From: Schistocerca nitens
Lineage: Eukaryota > Arthropoda > Insecta > Orthoptera > Acrididae
Assembly (NCBI RefSeq): GCF_023898315.1
Contig: NC_064614.1
Span: 498,186,109-498,250,108, forward strand
Reading direction: 5' to 3'
DNA: 64,000 bases
In this document: piece after piece, positions 1 to 10,728 of the stretch
Layout of the letters: the number at the start of each line of letters is the position of its first letter
How positions within the stretch are numbered: position 1 is the first letter of the stretch
Program-made: the position numbers and the translations under genes
Notes under the pieces: model-generated
Database searches by the model: none
Told to the model about the DNA's origin: nothing
What the model saw: the letters and a program-made list of their open reading frames with translations, nothing else

Positions 1-300
1 GTGGATGGACATGTGTGTGTGTGCGAGTGTATACCTGTCCTTTTTTCCCCCCTGAGGTAAGTCTTTCCGCTCCCGGGATTGGAATGACTCCTTACCCTCT
101 CCCTTAAAACCCACATCCTTTCGTCTTTCCCTCTCCTTCCCTCTTTCCTGATGAGGCAACAGTTTGTTGCGAAAGCTTGAATTTTGTGTGTATGTTTGTG
201 TTCGTTTGTGTGTCTGTCGACCTGCCAGCACTTTCATTTGGTAAGTCACATCATCTTTGTTTTTAGATATATTTTTCCTACGTGGAATGTTTCCCTCTAT
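1..300. repeat. Dispersed locust-type repeat (unclassified)
   Basis: No coding sense. The stretch with ctccttaccctctcccttaa near 90 and the phrase tttgttgcgaaagcttgaat near 165 resemble a repeat I recall as common in Schistocerca genomes. GT-rich microsatellite-like sequence lies at both ends. Class unknown; assigned from memory, not from a second copy in this window. Confidence 0.35.
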
Positions 301-305
301 TATAA

Positions 306-306
<1 letters not shown>

Positions 307-340
<34 letters not shown>
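307..340. repeat. (TA)n microsatellite
   Basis: A pure run of about 15 TA units. The short open frames that cross it translate to YIYIYI repeats and are not genes. Confidence 0.9.
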
Positions 341-343
<3 letters not shown>

Positions 344-477
344 CACACATACAAGGCCTTAGGAAGCACTGAATTGTCTGATAACTATCCGAGGGCATAT
401 ATAAAAAAGATGGAATCGGACATTGCATATGAGTCCTAGGGGATGCTGTACTGTTATAGTGTGAGACCTTCTTTGCT

Positions 478-1912
478 TAACATATCTCCCAGGTGCTTGA
501 CACTGGGCTCAAAGAATCTACGTTTGTCTATTTGACAATGCAGACTGTGGCCTGGAGCTGCTCCAAGACCATTTGTAGGATGCGCAGGTGCTGCTCCCAT
601 GTGACCCCAGTAATTAGCAATTCATCTAAATAACTAACACAGTTGGGGGATGCATCGGATGAGTTGCTCAAAGTACCTCTGAAATCTCATGGGAGCACTT
701 GTGACCCCATATGGCAACGTGTTACAACAATACATGCCAAATGGCATATTAATCAGTAAAAACTGCTTCATCTGATCATCTACACTCAATTGAAAGTAGG
801 CGTCAGTGAGATCTATCTTTGAAAAAGATGACTCCCAGCCAAGTTTGCCCCCAATTCCTCCAGTCAAGGAATTGTATACAGGTCAACCAGTTATGATGCT
901 ATTATTATTATTATTATTATTATTATTACTTGAACTATAGGCCTATTTAAGCTATATTGCCATCATCAGGTTTTGTTTTCAAGTCCTGACTTCCATGCAA
1001 TATCGTTGATTCTATTGCTGTGTATTTGTTTATGGCTATATTCTTTTGTTGTTATTTTCAAACTAACCAGTTGTGTGTTTTTTCAGTATGTTCTCACACT
1101 TCATTAATAATGGTCAGGAATAAACTTAATTCAAGGTGGAAATTATGTCAGATGAGCAGCAATATTGTAGTAACCATATTGCATTAGTCGACATAAAAGT
1201 TTTCGGGGTTTGGTACCGCGTCATAATGTAAAAACTATTGCTGCTATAGAAAAGCCAACTTTTCGGCCACGATTGCAGCGGTCTTCTTCTGGATCTAATG
1301 GCCGAAATGTTGGCTTTTCTATAGCAGCAGTAGTTTTTACATTATGACGCGGTACCAAACCCAGAAAACTTTTATGTCGACTGACTCTGGCCGCGGAAGC
1401 CTACGCAATTACATATTGCATTATTTTAGTTAACCATAAAATATTGCTGTTCATCTGATATAACAGCTGTCATGAAGTTTCAACTCAAAATTGAGTTTAT
1501 TCTGACCATTATTAATGAAGTGTCAGACTATACCGGAACACAAAACTGATTACTGTGGAAGTAACAATGAATTAATATAGTCAGTAAACAAATAGATGAC
1601 TACAGAATCAACTATATTACGCGGAAGTCAGGACTTGAAAACATAATGTGGTGATAGCTATACAGCTGAAATAGATCTATATTTCAAATGAAGAAATAAC
1701 ACTAATAGTAGCATAACTGGTTATACAAAATCTATTATGTCCTTGAAAGACATTTATTACAAAAAGATCGATTTGTTTCAGCATTAACAGTAGGCTTCGT
1801 CACCACGATTTTAATTGATCCATTTGGCTTGATGATACTAGGGACGTACATCCCATACTCTGCAACATATCTAGATCTATTTTAACTCGCTTGCATATGG
1901 TGCAAGACCAGA
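478..1912 (-). mobile_element. Fossil Ty3/Gypsy retrotransposon fragment (pol, reverse transcriptase)
   Basis: The minus strand at about 634-867 reads as the front half of a Gypsy-type reverse transcriptase, with the family signatures FSKIDLTDAY and a downstream MPFG/LPYG pair. Matching sense continues towards 480 (a GVTWEQHL-type segment). A second block at about 1740-1905 has the KPNGSIKI-type motif that precedes the palm domain. The two blocks are separated by a foldback element inserted at 885-1722. No LTRs, gag or integrase are visible. The copy is clearly broken and only part of pol remains, so it looks old. A RTE LINE end abuts it at 1912. Confidence 0.72.
885..1722. repeat. Foldback (long inverted repeat) element inside the Gypsy fossil
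   Basis: The arms are nested inverted repeats: aaccagttatg at 885 pairs with cataactggtt ending at 1722; aagtcctgacttcc near 980 pairs with gcggaagtcaggactt near 1620; cttcattaataatggtcag near 1100 pairs with the region near 1510; and taccgcgtcataatgtaaaa near 1214 pairs with the region near 1345. The centre lies near 1285. The left arm has gained an (ATT)n run at 900-929. There is no open frame. This is consistent with a non-autonomous foldback or MITE-like DNA element; no clear target duplication is seen. Confidence 0.75.
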
Positions 1913-2236
1913 TGTTGTTGTTGTTGTTGTTGTTGTTGTGGTCTTCAGTCCTGAGACTGGTTTGATGCAGCTCTCCATGCTACTCTATCCTGTGCAAGCT
2001 TCTTCATCTCCCAGTACCTACTGCAACCTACATCCTTCTGAATCTGCTTAGTGTATTCATCTCTTGGTCTCCCTCTACGATTTTTACCCTCCACGGTGCC
2101 CTCCAATGCTAAATTTGTGATCCCTTGATGCCTCAAAACATGTCCTACCAACCGATCCCTTCTTCTAGTCAAGTTGTGCCACAAACTTCTCTTCTCCCCA
2201 ATCCTATTCAATACCTCCTCATTAGACCAGATAGAC
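1912..2236 (-). mobile_element. RTE-type LINE, 3' end (5'-truncated), with (CAA)n tail
   Basis: On the minus strand the frame at 1945-2235 encodes the C-terminal tail of a LINE reverse transcriptase: NRIGEKRSLWHNLTRRRDRL, then GRPRDEYTKQIQKD and AWRAASNQS. These are the last ~95 residues of a very abundant locust LINE, and I place it in the RTE group by its domain style. The 3' tail is a (CAA)n run (TTG on the plus strand, 1912-1938), the short-repeat tail expected of RTE LINEs. The 5' truncation is near 2236. The coding part present is still open, so this insertion is fairly young. Confidence 0.8.
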
Positions 2237-3655
2237 TGTAGAAAATTAAGGCATAACATGTCAAGTTCGGAGAGTGGTATCACAGTTGAAACTAGATTCA
2301 CCAGGTCCTCAGTTTTAGAAACTGCAGCTCTCGTTACAACTTTTCAATCATATTGCGTGGACAGAACATCATTTATGATCACTTGTAATAGCTACAATGC
2401 AGAGACAGGGGGAACAAACAATTGGTACCTGAGGCTGATGACAGTGGAGTTAACGAAGTGATTGGTTAACCAAAAAAAGTCGAGAGCGTAGCAAATTCAT
2501 CTTAAGCATAGACAAGAGTCCAGAGAGCAATCGAAACCACAACATGAAACTCTCAGTGATGCTTCAAAGACCAGCAAGCGATTGACTGGCAAGTGCCAGG
2601 ATGTGGTATTTACAGGCAGTCTCATGTCATTGGATGGCTCCACATGACATGCTTGTTGTGGCAGCACCTCGTGTGAGTAAGATGTGGCTTGAGTACGTAG
2701 CCCAAGTATCTCTGACCTGTTCTCCATATCTATACTCAAGCTGGGCGTGGAATCCAAATCACTGATGGATACTAAACAGGGATTCTGAAATGAGATGGAA
2801 GTCTGCATGAAAGCTCATGATTACAAAACGAGGAGTAGCTGTTGATTTGTTTTTAGCAGAAAGTGCTGTTGAAATGAAAACTGGCATTTTAATGAAAGCT
2901 GCTTATTCTAGTATGCGTATTCTGAGCTGTTGTAACATTGGGAAAAGAAGTGTCAAGGTGGTGAGGGTTGAACGTTTTAATTATGTGACAAACAAAGAGA
3001 GGCACATGTTTCGTCAACACCAGTAAATTTATTCAAGAAATGGACTGGCTCAACAGAATCAATGCATTACTTGTAAACGAATTGCTTACAAACTTCATAA
3101 TTTGCAAGCATTATGCTATTGCTTCTCTTGGTCAACAAAAGGTTTCTTGTTAGTTATTTGGGTGATTATTCTGAAATAAAAGCTCACGGACTCAACATTT
3201 GTCAGTAGATTCTGTTTCTGTGTGATGAAACTTTCTTTGAAACATTAATTTATCGAGCATTTTTGTTGAAAAAGGTCTATAATTACGGAAGGCATTCTAA
3301 GTAAACTATCAGTGTTTTGTTTATTAAATGATTCCCATCCAGTGAGTCATGATACTCATTGATATGTTATATACTTACCACACAATATCTTTGCTAGTGA
3401 TACAAGTGATATATATCACTTGTGATATCACAACTCTCACACGACTGATACCACTGGTAGTTCCGACCAGTCGGAGCTGAAGAAGGCTTTGGTTGAAAGC
3501 TATAATGTGTAACAGTCTTTTCATTGTGCCTATCTGCAACTCAACGGTCATCTTTATAGTGAGCAGCAGTCTATCCTATACTTTGTATATGTCTTGTCAT
3601 TCATACAAATTTAAATTTTCAGTGATTTAAAAATTGAAAAGGAAGGGGAAAGATA
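2237..3655. other. Non-coding stretch, no gene recognised
   Basis: An open frame on the minus strand at 2497-2808 (103 codons) has no family I recognise; it could be more of the old Gypsy element but shows no motif. A short imperfect palindrome, gtgatatatatcac with wider matching arms, lies at about 3397-3430. Position 3460 onward resembles the foldback repeat listed next. Confidence 0.4.
3460..3590. repeat. Partial copy of the gctactcacc foldback repeat family
   Basis: Shares with the copies at 10381 and 14944 the ordered landmarks gaagaaggctttggttgaaagct-like, ctatctgcaactca and agtctatcct. Only one end is recognisable, so the copy is truncated or decayed. Confidence 0.45.
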
Positions 3656-3657
3656 TA

Positions 3658-4946
3658 AGGGGTGTTCAAAAAGAAATGAGCCGAGCCTGGAATGTGCAAA
3701 CTGGTGACAGGAGGGTAATTTCGTGGTTTTGTTCCAACCAGAGCATGGAAGTTCACAGCCCATCGCTAAAGGGCACCTGTGCCTGTCACGTGGCTATATA
3801 GAGCTAGCAGCAGCATGCATCAATTGTCCAATGCTGCCAGTGGCATTGCAAACAGTGACATGGAAGGTGTCAACAGAAGAACAAAGAAGTGGTGTTCATT
3901 TTCTGACAACATAATGAGTAGGAGGAACGGACATTCATCGACAAATGTCAAGTGTACAGCAAACACTGCATGTCCCTTGACAGGGTTAAGGCGTGGCACA
4001 AGCGCTTCAGGGAAGTACGGGTGTCATTAACCAATGAGGCACCGTCTGGAGCACCACACTGCATTACCGATGACGTCGTTCAGTTAAGTAATGCACTCAT
4101 TACCCAGGACCGCCGAGTGACTGAAAGCCATAGACACTGTGGTCGGATTGAGGGTCGGAAGTGTTCACACCATCATGAAGGAACAACTGCACATGGGCAA
4201 AGTGTGTGCCCAATGGGTGCTCCACAGTCTTCAACCACACCAGGAATCATGTCGAATAGCCCACTGTCTTACTCATCTGCAGCACTATGCTCAGGAAGGA
4301 ATACATTCTGGGCACGAGTGGTGGCTGGAGATGAAGCAATGTTTCATCACTTCGAACTAGAATCAAAATGACAAAGTCTCCAGTGGAAGCATCTAGGGTC
4401 ACCACAACCAAAAATAGCCAAGGCCATCCACACAAGTGCAGGAAAGGTTATGCTGACGTTCTTCTTTGATCAAGATGTCCCCCTTCTGATTCACTTCCTG
4501 CAGCATGGGGAACAGTGAATGCCCAGCGTTACTCGCAAACCTTGACCACCCTTCATCAAGTGATCAAATCAAAACGACCAGACAATCTCACCCGTGGGGT
4601 TATTCTGCTCCATGACAATGCAAAGCGTTGCAGCACTCCTGCAGAAATTTAAATGGGGGGTTCTTAGCCACCCTCCGTATAGTCCAGACCTCTCTCCCTG
4701 TGATTACACCCTTTTTTGGTCCCCTTAAAAAGGTTCTGAGGGGGCAAACATTTCACCTCGGATGATGACGTCCAGCTGTACATGTGGAACTGGTTAACAC
4801 CACAGCCCCGGAAATTTTATGACACAGCCATTCACCGCCTTGTGTCACAGTGGGACAAGTGTCTCACAGCCAGGGTCAATACTTCTGACATACAGGTACT
4901 GGTTTCTGTAATTTTGTCTCCAGCTTGTTTCTCTTTGAATGCCCCT
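3658..4946 (+). mobile_element. Mariner transposon, full length but decayed
   Basis: A 1.29-kb element, the usual mariner length, ending in inverted repeats: aggggtgttcaaaaagaaa at the left and the complement of aggggcattcaaagagaaa at the right, flanked by TA at 3656-3657 and 4947-4948. The plus strand carries mariner transposase pieces in several frames: an N-terminal helix-turn-helix region (VKAWHKRFREVR, near 3980), VVAGDEAMFHHFEL (first catalytic D, near 4320), LLHDNAKR (second D, near 4600) and HPPYSPDLSPCDY (third D, near 4680). The frames are broken by several indels and stops, so no intact transposase is made. It sits about 150 bases upstream of the WDR44-like terminal exon, hence probably inside that gene's last intron. 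Confidence 0.88.
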
Positions 4947-5093
4947 TATATTAGTAAAGTACCTCAGTGTTATTACTAAGGCTGCTTTTAGGTGAACTGT
5001 TAACATTAAATATGAAAATATTATCAAAGAACAATTTTATGTGTAAAGTTTCATATTCAGAACTACAGATTACTATTTTTGATTTGATTTCAG

Positions 5094-6791
5094 GAAATTT
5101 TGGAGCAGGTCACTGTTCTGAACCTTGATACTGGAGAGCGTGTCCCACTCAGCATTGCAGAAGACAAATTACCACAGTGTATAAATCCACTTTCCCTTCA
5201 TATCATGAGGCTTACGTCAGAGTATGTGAGCAATTCAAGTCTTGAGAAGGAGAAGGAATCTGATGAGGAGAGTGTTGATAGCAAAAAGTCATCTATACCA
5301 CCAGAAGATGCAGATGTGAGTAAAATGCGTAAACGTACAGCACAGCTTAAAAAGTTTTTGGGCTCAAAAGTGAGAAAAACAATGGACAAGGCTAAGTCCA
5401 TTGCACAGGAAGTGTCACATGCTCGCCACAAAGAAGATGTTATGGATATTGTTGATGAAGTTAACCCTGGTGAGCAATATATCAAGCTCAAAGCTTCTGG
5501 TAGTCATAAGGGTCCGTATGAATTTGATAGCCTTCAGCATGTTCAAGACCTAAGTGGTGAGCATGTGGGGCCTGTATGGTGTATGAAATTTTCCTCTTGT
5601 GGTCGCCTCCTTGCCACAGCAGGTCAAGATCGTGTACTAAGAATATGGGTTGTGCGTAGTGCATACACGTATTTCCAAGATATGCGTACAAAATATAATG
5701 CAGAGAAAGTATCACCTACTCCGTCTCAAGAGTCACTAGTTTCCCAGCATTCCTCAGAAGATCCAAATGCTGCATTTGCTGATATGAAAAATGAAGAAGT
5801 GAAGAGATGCCCATTCATGCCAAAACCATTTTGTACATACACTGGTCACACTTCAGATTTGCTTGATGTTTCATGGTCTAAGAATTACTTTGTACTGTCA
5901 TCATCGATGGACAAGACTGTCAGGCTGTGGCACATTTCAAGAAAAGAATGCTTGGTGTGTTTTCAACATATTGATTTTGTTACTGCCATTGTGTTCCATC
6001 CTCGAGATGACCGTTACTTTCTAAGTGGATCTCTGGATGGTAAATTAAGATTGTGGAACATCCCTGATAAAAAAGTTGCTGTGTGGAATGAGCTTGATGG
6101 TCAAACAAAGCTAATTACTGCTGCGAATTTTTGTCAGAATGGGAAGTTTGCTGTTGTGGGTTCGTATGATGGGCGATGTATATTTTATACAACAGAACAG
6201 CTTAAGTACCACACACAGATTGATGTACGCTCCACAAGAGGCAAAAATTCAAGAGGGAGAAAAATTAGTGGTATTGAACCAATGCCTGGAGAGGACAAAA
6301 TACTTGTAACTTCAAATGACAGTCGTATTCGGCTCTACGACCTTAGGGACTTGAATCTATCTTGTAAATATAAAGGATACGTCAATGTTAGTAGCCAAAT
6401 AAGAGCAAGCTTCAGTCATGATGGAAAATATATTGTTAGTGGCTCTGAGAACCAATGTATATATATCTGGAAGACTCATCATGATTATTCAAAATTTTCA
6501 TCTGTTCGAAGGGATAGGAATGACTTTTGGGAAGGAATCAAAGCTCACAATGCTGTTGTGACATGTGCTATATTTGCTCCAAATCCTGACATCATAATTC
6601 GGCAGATAGAGGAACAAGAAGGAACATTAGCTAGTCAGAACCTTAAGGTTGAAGATCCTTTAGTAGAACAGCACACAAAGGGTTGTGGGGGCTATGTTTT
6701 AGTGAGTGCTGACTTCAGTGGTTGCATAAAAGTTTTCCTTAACAAGATGAAACCAAAACACAGTTCACTGCCTGCATCAGCTTTGGTTTAA
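5094..6791 (+). CDS. WDR44: WDR44-like (Rab11-binding WD-repeat protein), terminal exon
   Basis: WDR44 (Rabphilin-11/Rab11BP) is a Rab11 effector on recycling endosomes. This exon encodes about the last 565 residues: a conserved lead-in (LNLDTGERVPLSIAEDKLP, then NPLSLHIMRLTSEYV), a charged linker with KKFLGSKVRKTMDKAKS, then seven WD blades at residues of about 152-183, 250-279, 290-321, 335-364, 388-415, 432-458 and 483-547. SSSMDKTVRLWHIS and RNDFWEGIKAHNAVV match my memory of vertebrate WDR44 closely. The frame is uninterrupted and stops with TAA. The start is a splice acceptor, not an initiator: tttgatttcag ends at 5093, and an in-frame TGA at 5085-5087 shows that coding must be spliced in. 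The N-terminal ~400 residues of the family lie upstream, outside the window or unrecognised. All seven blades in one exon is a compact arrangement. A 5'-truncated retrocopy is unlikely given the acceptor and the lack of a poly(A) tract after the stop. Confidence 0.95.
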   Translation, partial: EILEQVTVLNLDTGERVPLSIAEDKLPQCINPLSLHIMRLTSEYVSNSSLEKEKESDEESVDSKKSSIPPEDADVSKMRKRTAQLKKFLGSKVRKTMDKAKSIAQEVSHARHKEDVMDIVDEVNPGEQYIKLKASGSHKGPYEFDSLQHVQDLSGEHVGPVWCMKFSSCGRLLATAGQDRVLRIWVVRSAYTYFQDMRTKYNAEKVSPTPSQESLVSQHSSEDPNAAFADMKNEEVKRCPFMPKPFCTYTGHTSDLLDVSWSKNYFVLSSSMDKTVRLWHISRKECLVCFQHIDFVTAIVFHPRDDRYFLSGSLDGKLRLWNIPDKKVAVWNELDGQTKLITAANFCQNGKFAVVGSYDGRCIFYTTEQLKYHTQIDVRSTRGKNSRGRKISGIEPMPGEDKILVTSNDSRIRLYDLRDLNLSCKYKGYVNVSSQIRASFSHDGKYIVSGSENQCIYIWKTHHDYSKFSSVRRDRNDFWEGIKAHNAVVTCAIFAPNPDIIIRQIEEQEGTLASQNLKVEDPLVEQHTKGCGGYVLVSADFSGCIKVFLNKMKPKHSSLPASALV

Positions 6792-8028
6792 GGAGGATGC
6801 AGCCAATTTGAAACTATTATATTTATGTGCTGGTGTTTGTCAGCGACTGTTAGAAACCTTTCTGTTGAGCTAAATGAAATCGCAACTAATTCCTGCTGTG
6901 ACTTCTGCTACATAGAACTCATTCGAGAAATTGTAAATGAACAGTTTCATATTTCTCTGTGCCCAATTCCCCCACCCCCCACCCCCCCACCCCCCTCCCT
7001 GTGCAGTATTCATAACATTTCATTGAATCTAACTCTTACAAAATGATAGGAAATTGAAATTTTAAATTATTCTGAAATTATGGTGGGTAGTGTTTCATTC
7101 AATTTTTACATACAGTTTATGACTTTGTTTTGTACAATACCTTTGGGGTATGATTTTCTTCTCTTTTGGTCTGTATTGTATAAAAATAGTATTAGTCAAT
7201 TTCCGACTAAATGTGACTATGCCTAAATAATACATTGCATGTGCTAGTTTTTTTGGCACACATACCAATTACCTTCTTAAATGACAATTTACTGTCATAA
7301 AACAGTCATTTGTTTTGCCAGTAATACGGTATATCATTGGTGCAATCCTTCGAGAATTTTCTGCCTGTGTGATAGGAATATATATAATATTCTAGAATTT
7401 ATTTATCTGAAGGAACATAATGAAATTTTAAATGTGCATCAGAATCCTTTTTTATATTTACTGTTATCAGGGCATCTAACTTACGTCAGAAAACATTTAT
7501 AATACTCCCCTAAATTCTTTAAATTTGTCTCTCTTTCCTTAACTGAACTTCAACATTTGACTGAAAGTGTATAGTAACAGTTTAGTTAGTTTTCTTTCCA
7601 TCACTGGGCAAGATATGGTGAACAGCAACTAAATTTATGCCTTGAGAAGCATGAAGGCAGCAGACAATTCTGTAACAATGTTAAATACTATTTACCGAAG
7701 TTTGGTTTGGTAGCCAATTGTAATTATTAACTTAAACCATTACTGTTTTATTTCCATTGAGTTTTATGTGATGGAGTTTTATGTGATGCAGTATAATGTG
7801 TCCAAAAAGGGCAATCATTAAATCAAGTTAATCATGTTTAATTCGCTCCAGTGTTATGGCAGGAACCTGGACATTAAAAAAATAATTTTGTAACAATTAA
7901 CCAATATACCAGCAAATTCTCACTTCTTGTAAAGCAAATTTACTAAATATGCAGTATTTTTTTTAGGAAATTGTAAAAATTCCATTGTTGCAACTGATGG
8001 TTATGGTTACTCTTATTGATCAGCATGG

Positions 8029-8030
<2 letters not shown>
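6792..8030 (+). other. Probable 3' UTR / downstream region of the WDR44-like gene
   Basis: AT-rich, with no transposon recognised and no coding sense. C-rich run at 6967-6998. No canonical AATAAA was seen close after the stop, so the transcript may run on; candidate signals appear at 8803, 8877, 8892 and 13868. Confidence 0.45.
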
Positions 8031-8082
<52 letters not shown>

Positions 8083-8156
8083 CCTCCCTCCCTCCCTCCC
8101 TCTCTCCCTCTCTCCCTCCCTCCCTCCCTCCCTCCCCACCCCCACCCCCCGTGTGT

Positions 8157-8209
<53 letters not shown>

Positions 8210-8211
8210 TC
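8031..8211. repeat. Compound microsatellite (TC)n-(CCCT)n-C-rich-(GT)n
   Basis: Pure TC repeats, then CCCT-type repeats, a C/A block and a long GT run. The overlapping open frames on both strands are products of the simple repeats and are not genes. Confidence 0.95.
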
Positions 8212-9145
8212 TTTTTGCTGCGTAAATTCATTTATACTGAACCAAGATTTGATTACAATTTCATTATGATTTCTTTTATAAGTTGTTTCTCTTTTACATC
8301 TTATTATAACTGCCTTTGATTTTGATAAGGGTGTGCCTCCTTCCCCTTCTCCCATGTTTCCCTTACACACTCTTCCCAAAAATTTGGTCAGTAAGGGGGG
8401 GGGGGGGTCTTACTCTAAACCAAATACTGGTGCCTATGGCAAGTAAGTCTGTGGCAATTTATGAATAGATGATAGCTTGTGAATTTGAGAGACCTGATAC
8501 AGTATTAAGAAAGTCAGCTGTTTGATGTAAAGAAGCAGCTGGAAATAAAATTAGAGAGGCAATGCTGTTCATGCCAAAAAAGACACTCCACTGTGGATAT
8601 GGACATGTGCATTTGATGTCTGTGCAGATGTGTGTGTGAATGTTTGTATACTTCTACTAGCAGAAGATTAAGAGCTCGAAAGCCAGTATGCATAGTTTTC
8701 TGTTGCTTGTTTCTATGCACCACACATTAGACAGCTACAAATGAGTGGTTGCCTTTCCTTTATTTTACATATTGCTCCATCCAGGAATTTCCATTGTCAA
8801 AAAATAAAACAAGTCACTAAAGAAATAACAACTATTGGAACTACACAGGTTACTGAATATGAGGAGGCTGAAGGGGAATAAAAGACACTCAAATAAAAAT
8901 CATAAGTGTGGAAGGTTAATAAAAAGTTTTTTAAAATATTTCTCAGACTTAACTGTCAGAGGCACTTTATAAAGTTTTTCTCAGGGAAAAATAATGTAGT
9001 TGAGGCTTCCTGAATCACAAAATTATGGTAGCTAAGTTGTGATAATGATACACTAAAGCAATTACATGCTCATGTATAATGAAGTATTCAAAGAACCTGT
9101 TCTTTGAAACGATATACTACTTGTTATCAGAGCTCTTAATGTTAG
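8212..9145. other. AT-rich stretch, possible distal 3' UTR
   Basis: No gene or element recognised. G run at 8394-8408. AATAAA hexamers at 8803-8808, 8877-8882 and 8892-8897 are candidate polyadenylation signals on the plus strand, unproven. Confidence 0.35.
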
Positions 9146-9819
9146 ACAGAAACCTCTTTTTATGCTTATCCATTACGGATATTTTAGAACCGTGACTGTA
9201 TATTAATGTAAATAAATTATACACAACTGCAACCAGTCACTTTTTTCATTAGTAATGCTTTATTACATTAACCGGTTTTCGAACCCTTTCAGGTTCATCT
9301 TCAGATGATTTCGGGAGAATCCGGGAAGCTACATCATTATTGGTAGTAGCATAATGCTGGGTGCTGGTTTGCGACAGTATAGGCGGCTTTTTTCGTATCT
9401 GTCTGCATCCATTTTGAAGTCCAGAACACTTTCACACAAGCTATATTAGTTCACACTTTAACAGTGACACTTCACCAGCATCCAGCATGCGCTTTACAAC
9501 TGTTGCTTAACAGTTGTAAAGCGCATGCTGGATGCTGGTGAAGTGTCACTGTTAAAGTGTGAACTAATATAGCTTGTGTGAAAGTGTTCTGGACTTCAAA
9601 ATGGATGCAGGCAGATACGAAAAAAGCCGCCTATACTGTCGCAAACCAGCACCCAGCATTATGCTACTACCAATAATGATGTAGCTTCCCGGATTCTCCC
9701 GAAATCATCTGAAGATGAACCTGAAAGGGTTCGAAAACCGGTTAATGTAATAAAGCATTACTAATGAAAAAAGTGACTGGTTGCAGTTGTGTATAATTTA
9801 TTTACAGAAACCTCTTTTT
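9146..9819. repeat. Near-perfect foldback element with flanking direct repeat
   Basis: Two arms of about 297 bases (9207-9504 and 9509-9806) are almost exact reverse complements around the 4-base spacer gctt at 9505-9508; I found one mismatch (gtatctgtctgc against its partner) when reading through. The arms contain aaccggttttcgaaccct and catcttcagatga, wording I associate with locust repeats. A 16-base direct repeat, acagaaacctcttttt, flanks the structure at 9146-9161 and 9804-9819; it overlaps the outer edge of the right arm and leaves a 45-base unpaired segment on the left only. No open frame. Confidence 0.85.
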
Positions 9820-10380
9820 TGAGTGGAACAAGAAGTCTAAAAATTGATCTTATGTAACATCAACCTAGTGAATGTACTTTCATTTATTTCACATCAGTAT
9901 TTGACTACTGTTTGGCACAGTGACAAAGCAAGTATGGACATGATGTGTTATATGAATGGTTAGAAAAAAGATACCACATTTGTCACTTTATAAGGCTCTT
10001 TTTCCCCCACTTGTTTTTCAAAGTGTTTTGATTTTATGATTTGTAAGCCAGATGCTTATGAGCATTACCTGGCTGATAAAAATGCCATCTTGTGGAATCT
10101 AAAGCACTAAAATTACGTACAAAGACCTTTGGAACTGCAACTGCTATTTCTCCCTGTTAGATGAAGTTTATGTTATGATTATTTTGACACTTCTTATTTA
10201 ACTCAAATATAAATTATTTTAGTCTCCATCAAGTGATAGTTAACTTGCAAACTTGTTGCCAAGGCCTGAAGGGATAGTTTGTTGTTTGTTTTGTCTCTAT
10301 GCCTATTTCTGTACTCTTAAGTAAATGATAAAAATGACAAACAATGGAAACTCCAGGTAGGAGTATTAACCATATAAGTA
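9820..10380. other. Non-coding AT-rich stretch
   Basis: Nothing recognised on either strand. Confidence 0.4.
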
Positions 10381-10728
10381 AAGAGAGATTGCTACTTACT
10401 GTAAAGATGACACATTAAGTTGCAGATTCACACGTAAGCTTTCAGCCGTAGCCATTGTAAAAAAACACTCCACTCATTCACAGGAGCAAGCACACCTCAT
10501 GTTCACAACCTCCAACTTTGACAAGAATTTTTATTGATTGTGGCCCGAGTTGCCAGAGTTGGTGGTTATGGCTGCATGAGGTTTGCATGCTTGTGTGAGT
10601 GAATAGTATGTTTTTCTCTTTTTCTGACAAAGTCTGTGGTCAAAAGCTTATACATAACTGTCTTCTGATTGTACCTATCTGCAACTTAATGTGTCATCCA
10701 TACGGTAAGTAACAATCTATCTTTTCCT
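10381..10728. repeat. Foldback repeat, gctactcacc family (diverged copy)
   Basis: Terminal inverted repeats: agattgctacttactg followed by gacacattaagttgcag at the left, and the complement ctgcaacttaatgtgtc then aagtaacaatct at the right. The interior carries gctttcagcc and gtcaaaagctta, which correspond to the halves of the copy at 14944. Non-coding. Confidence 0.75.

Noticed and set aside
7985-8379. Long open frames over the TC/GT microsatellites on both strands
   Set aside because: Translations are simple SLSLSL, VCVCVC and THTHTH repeats; no gene.
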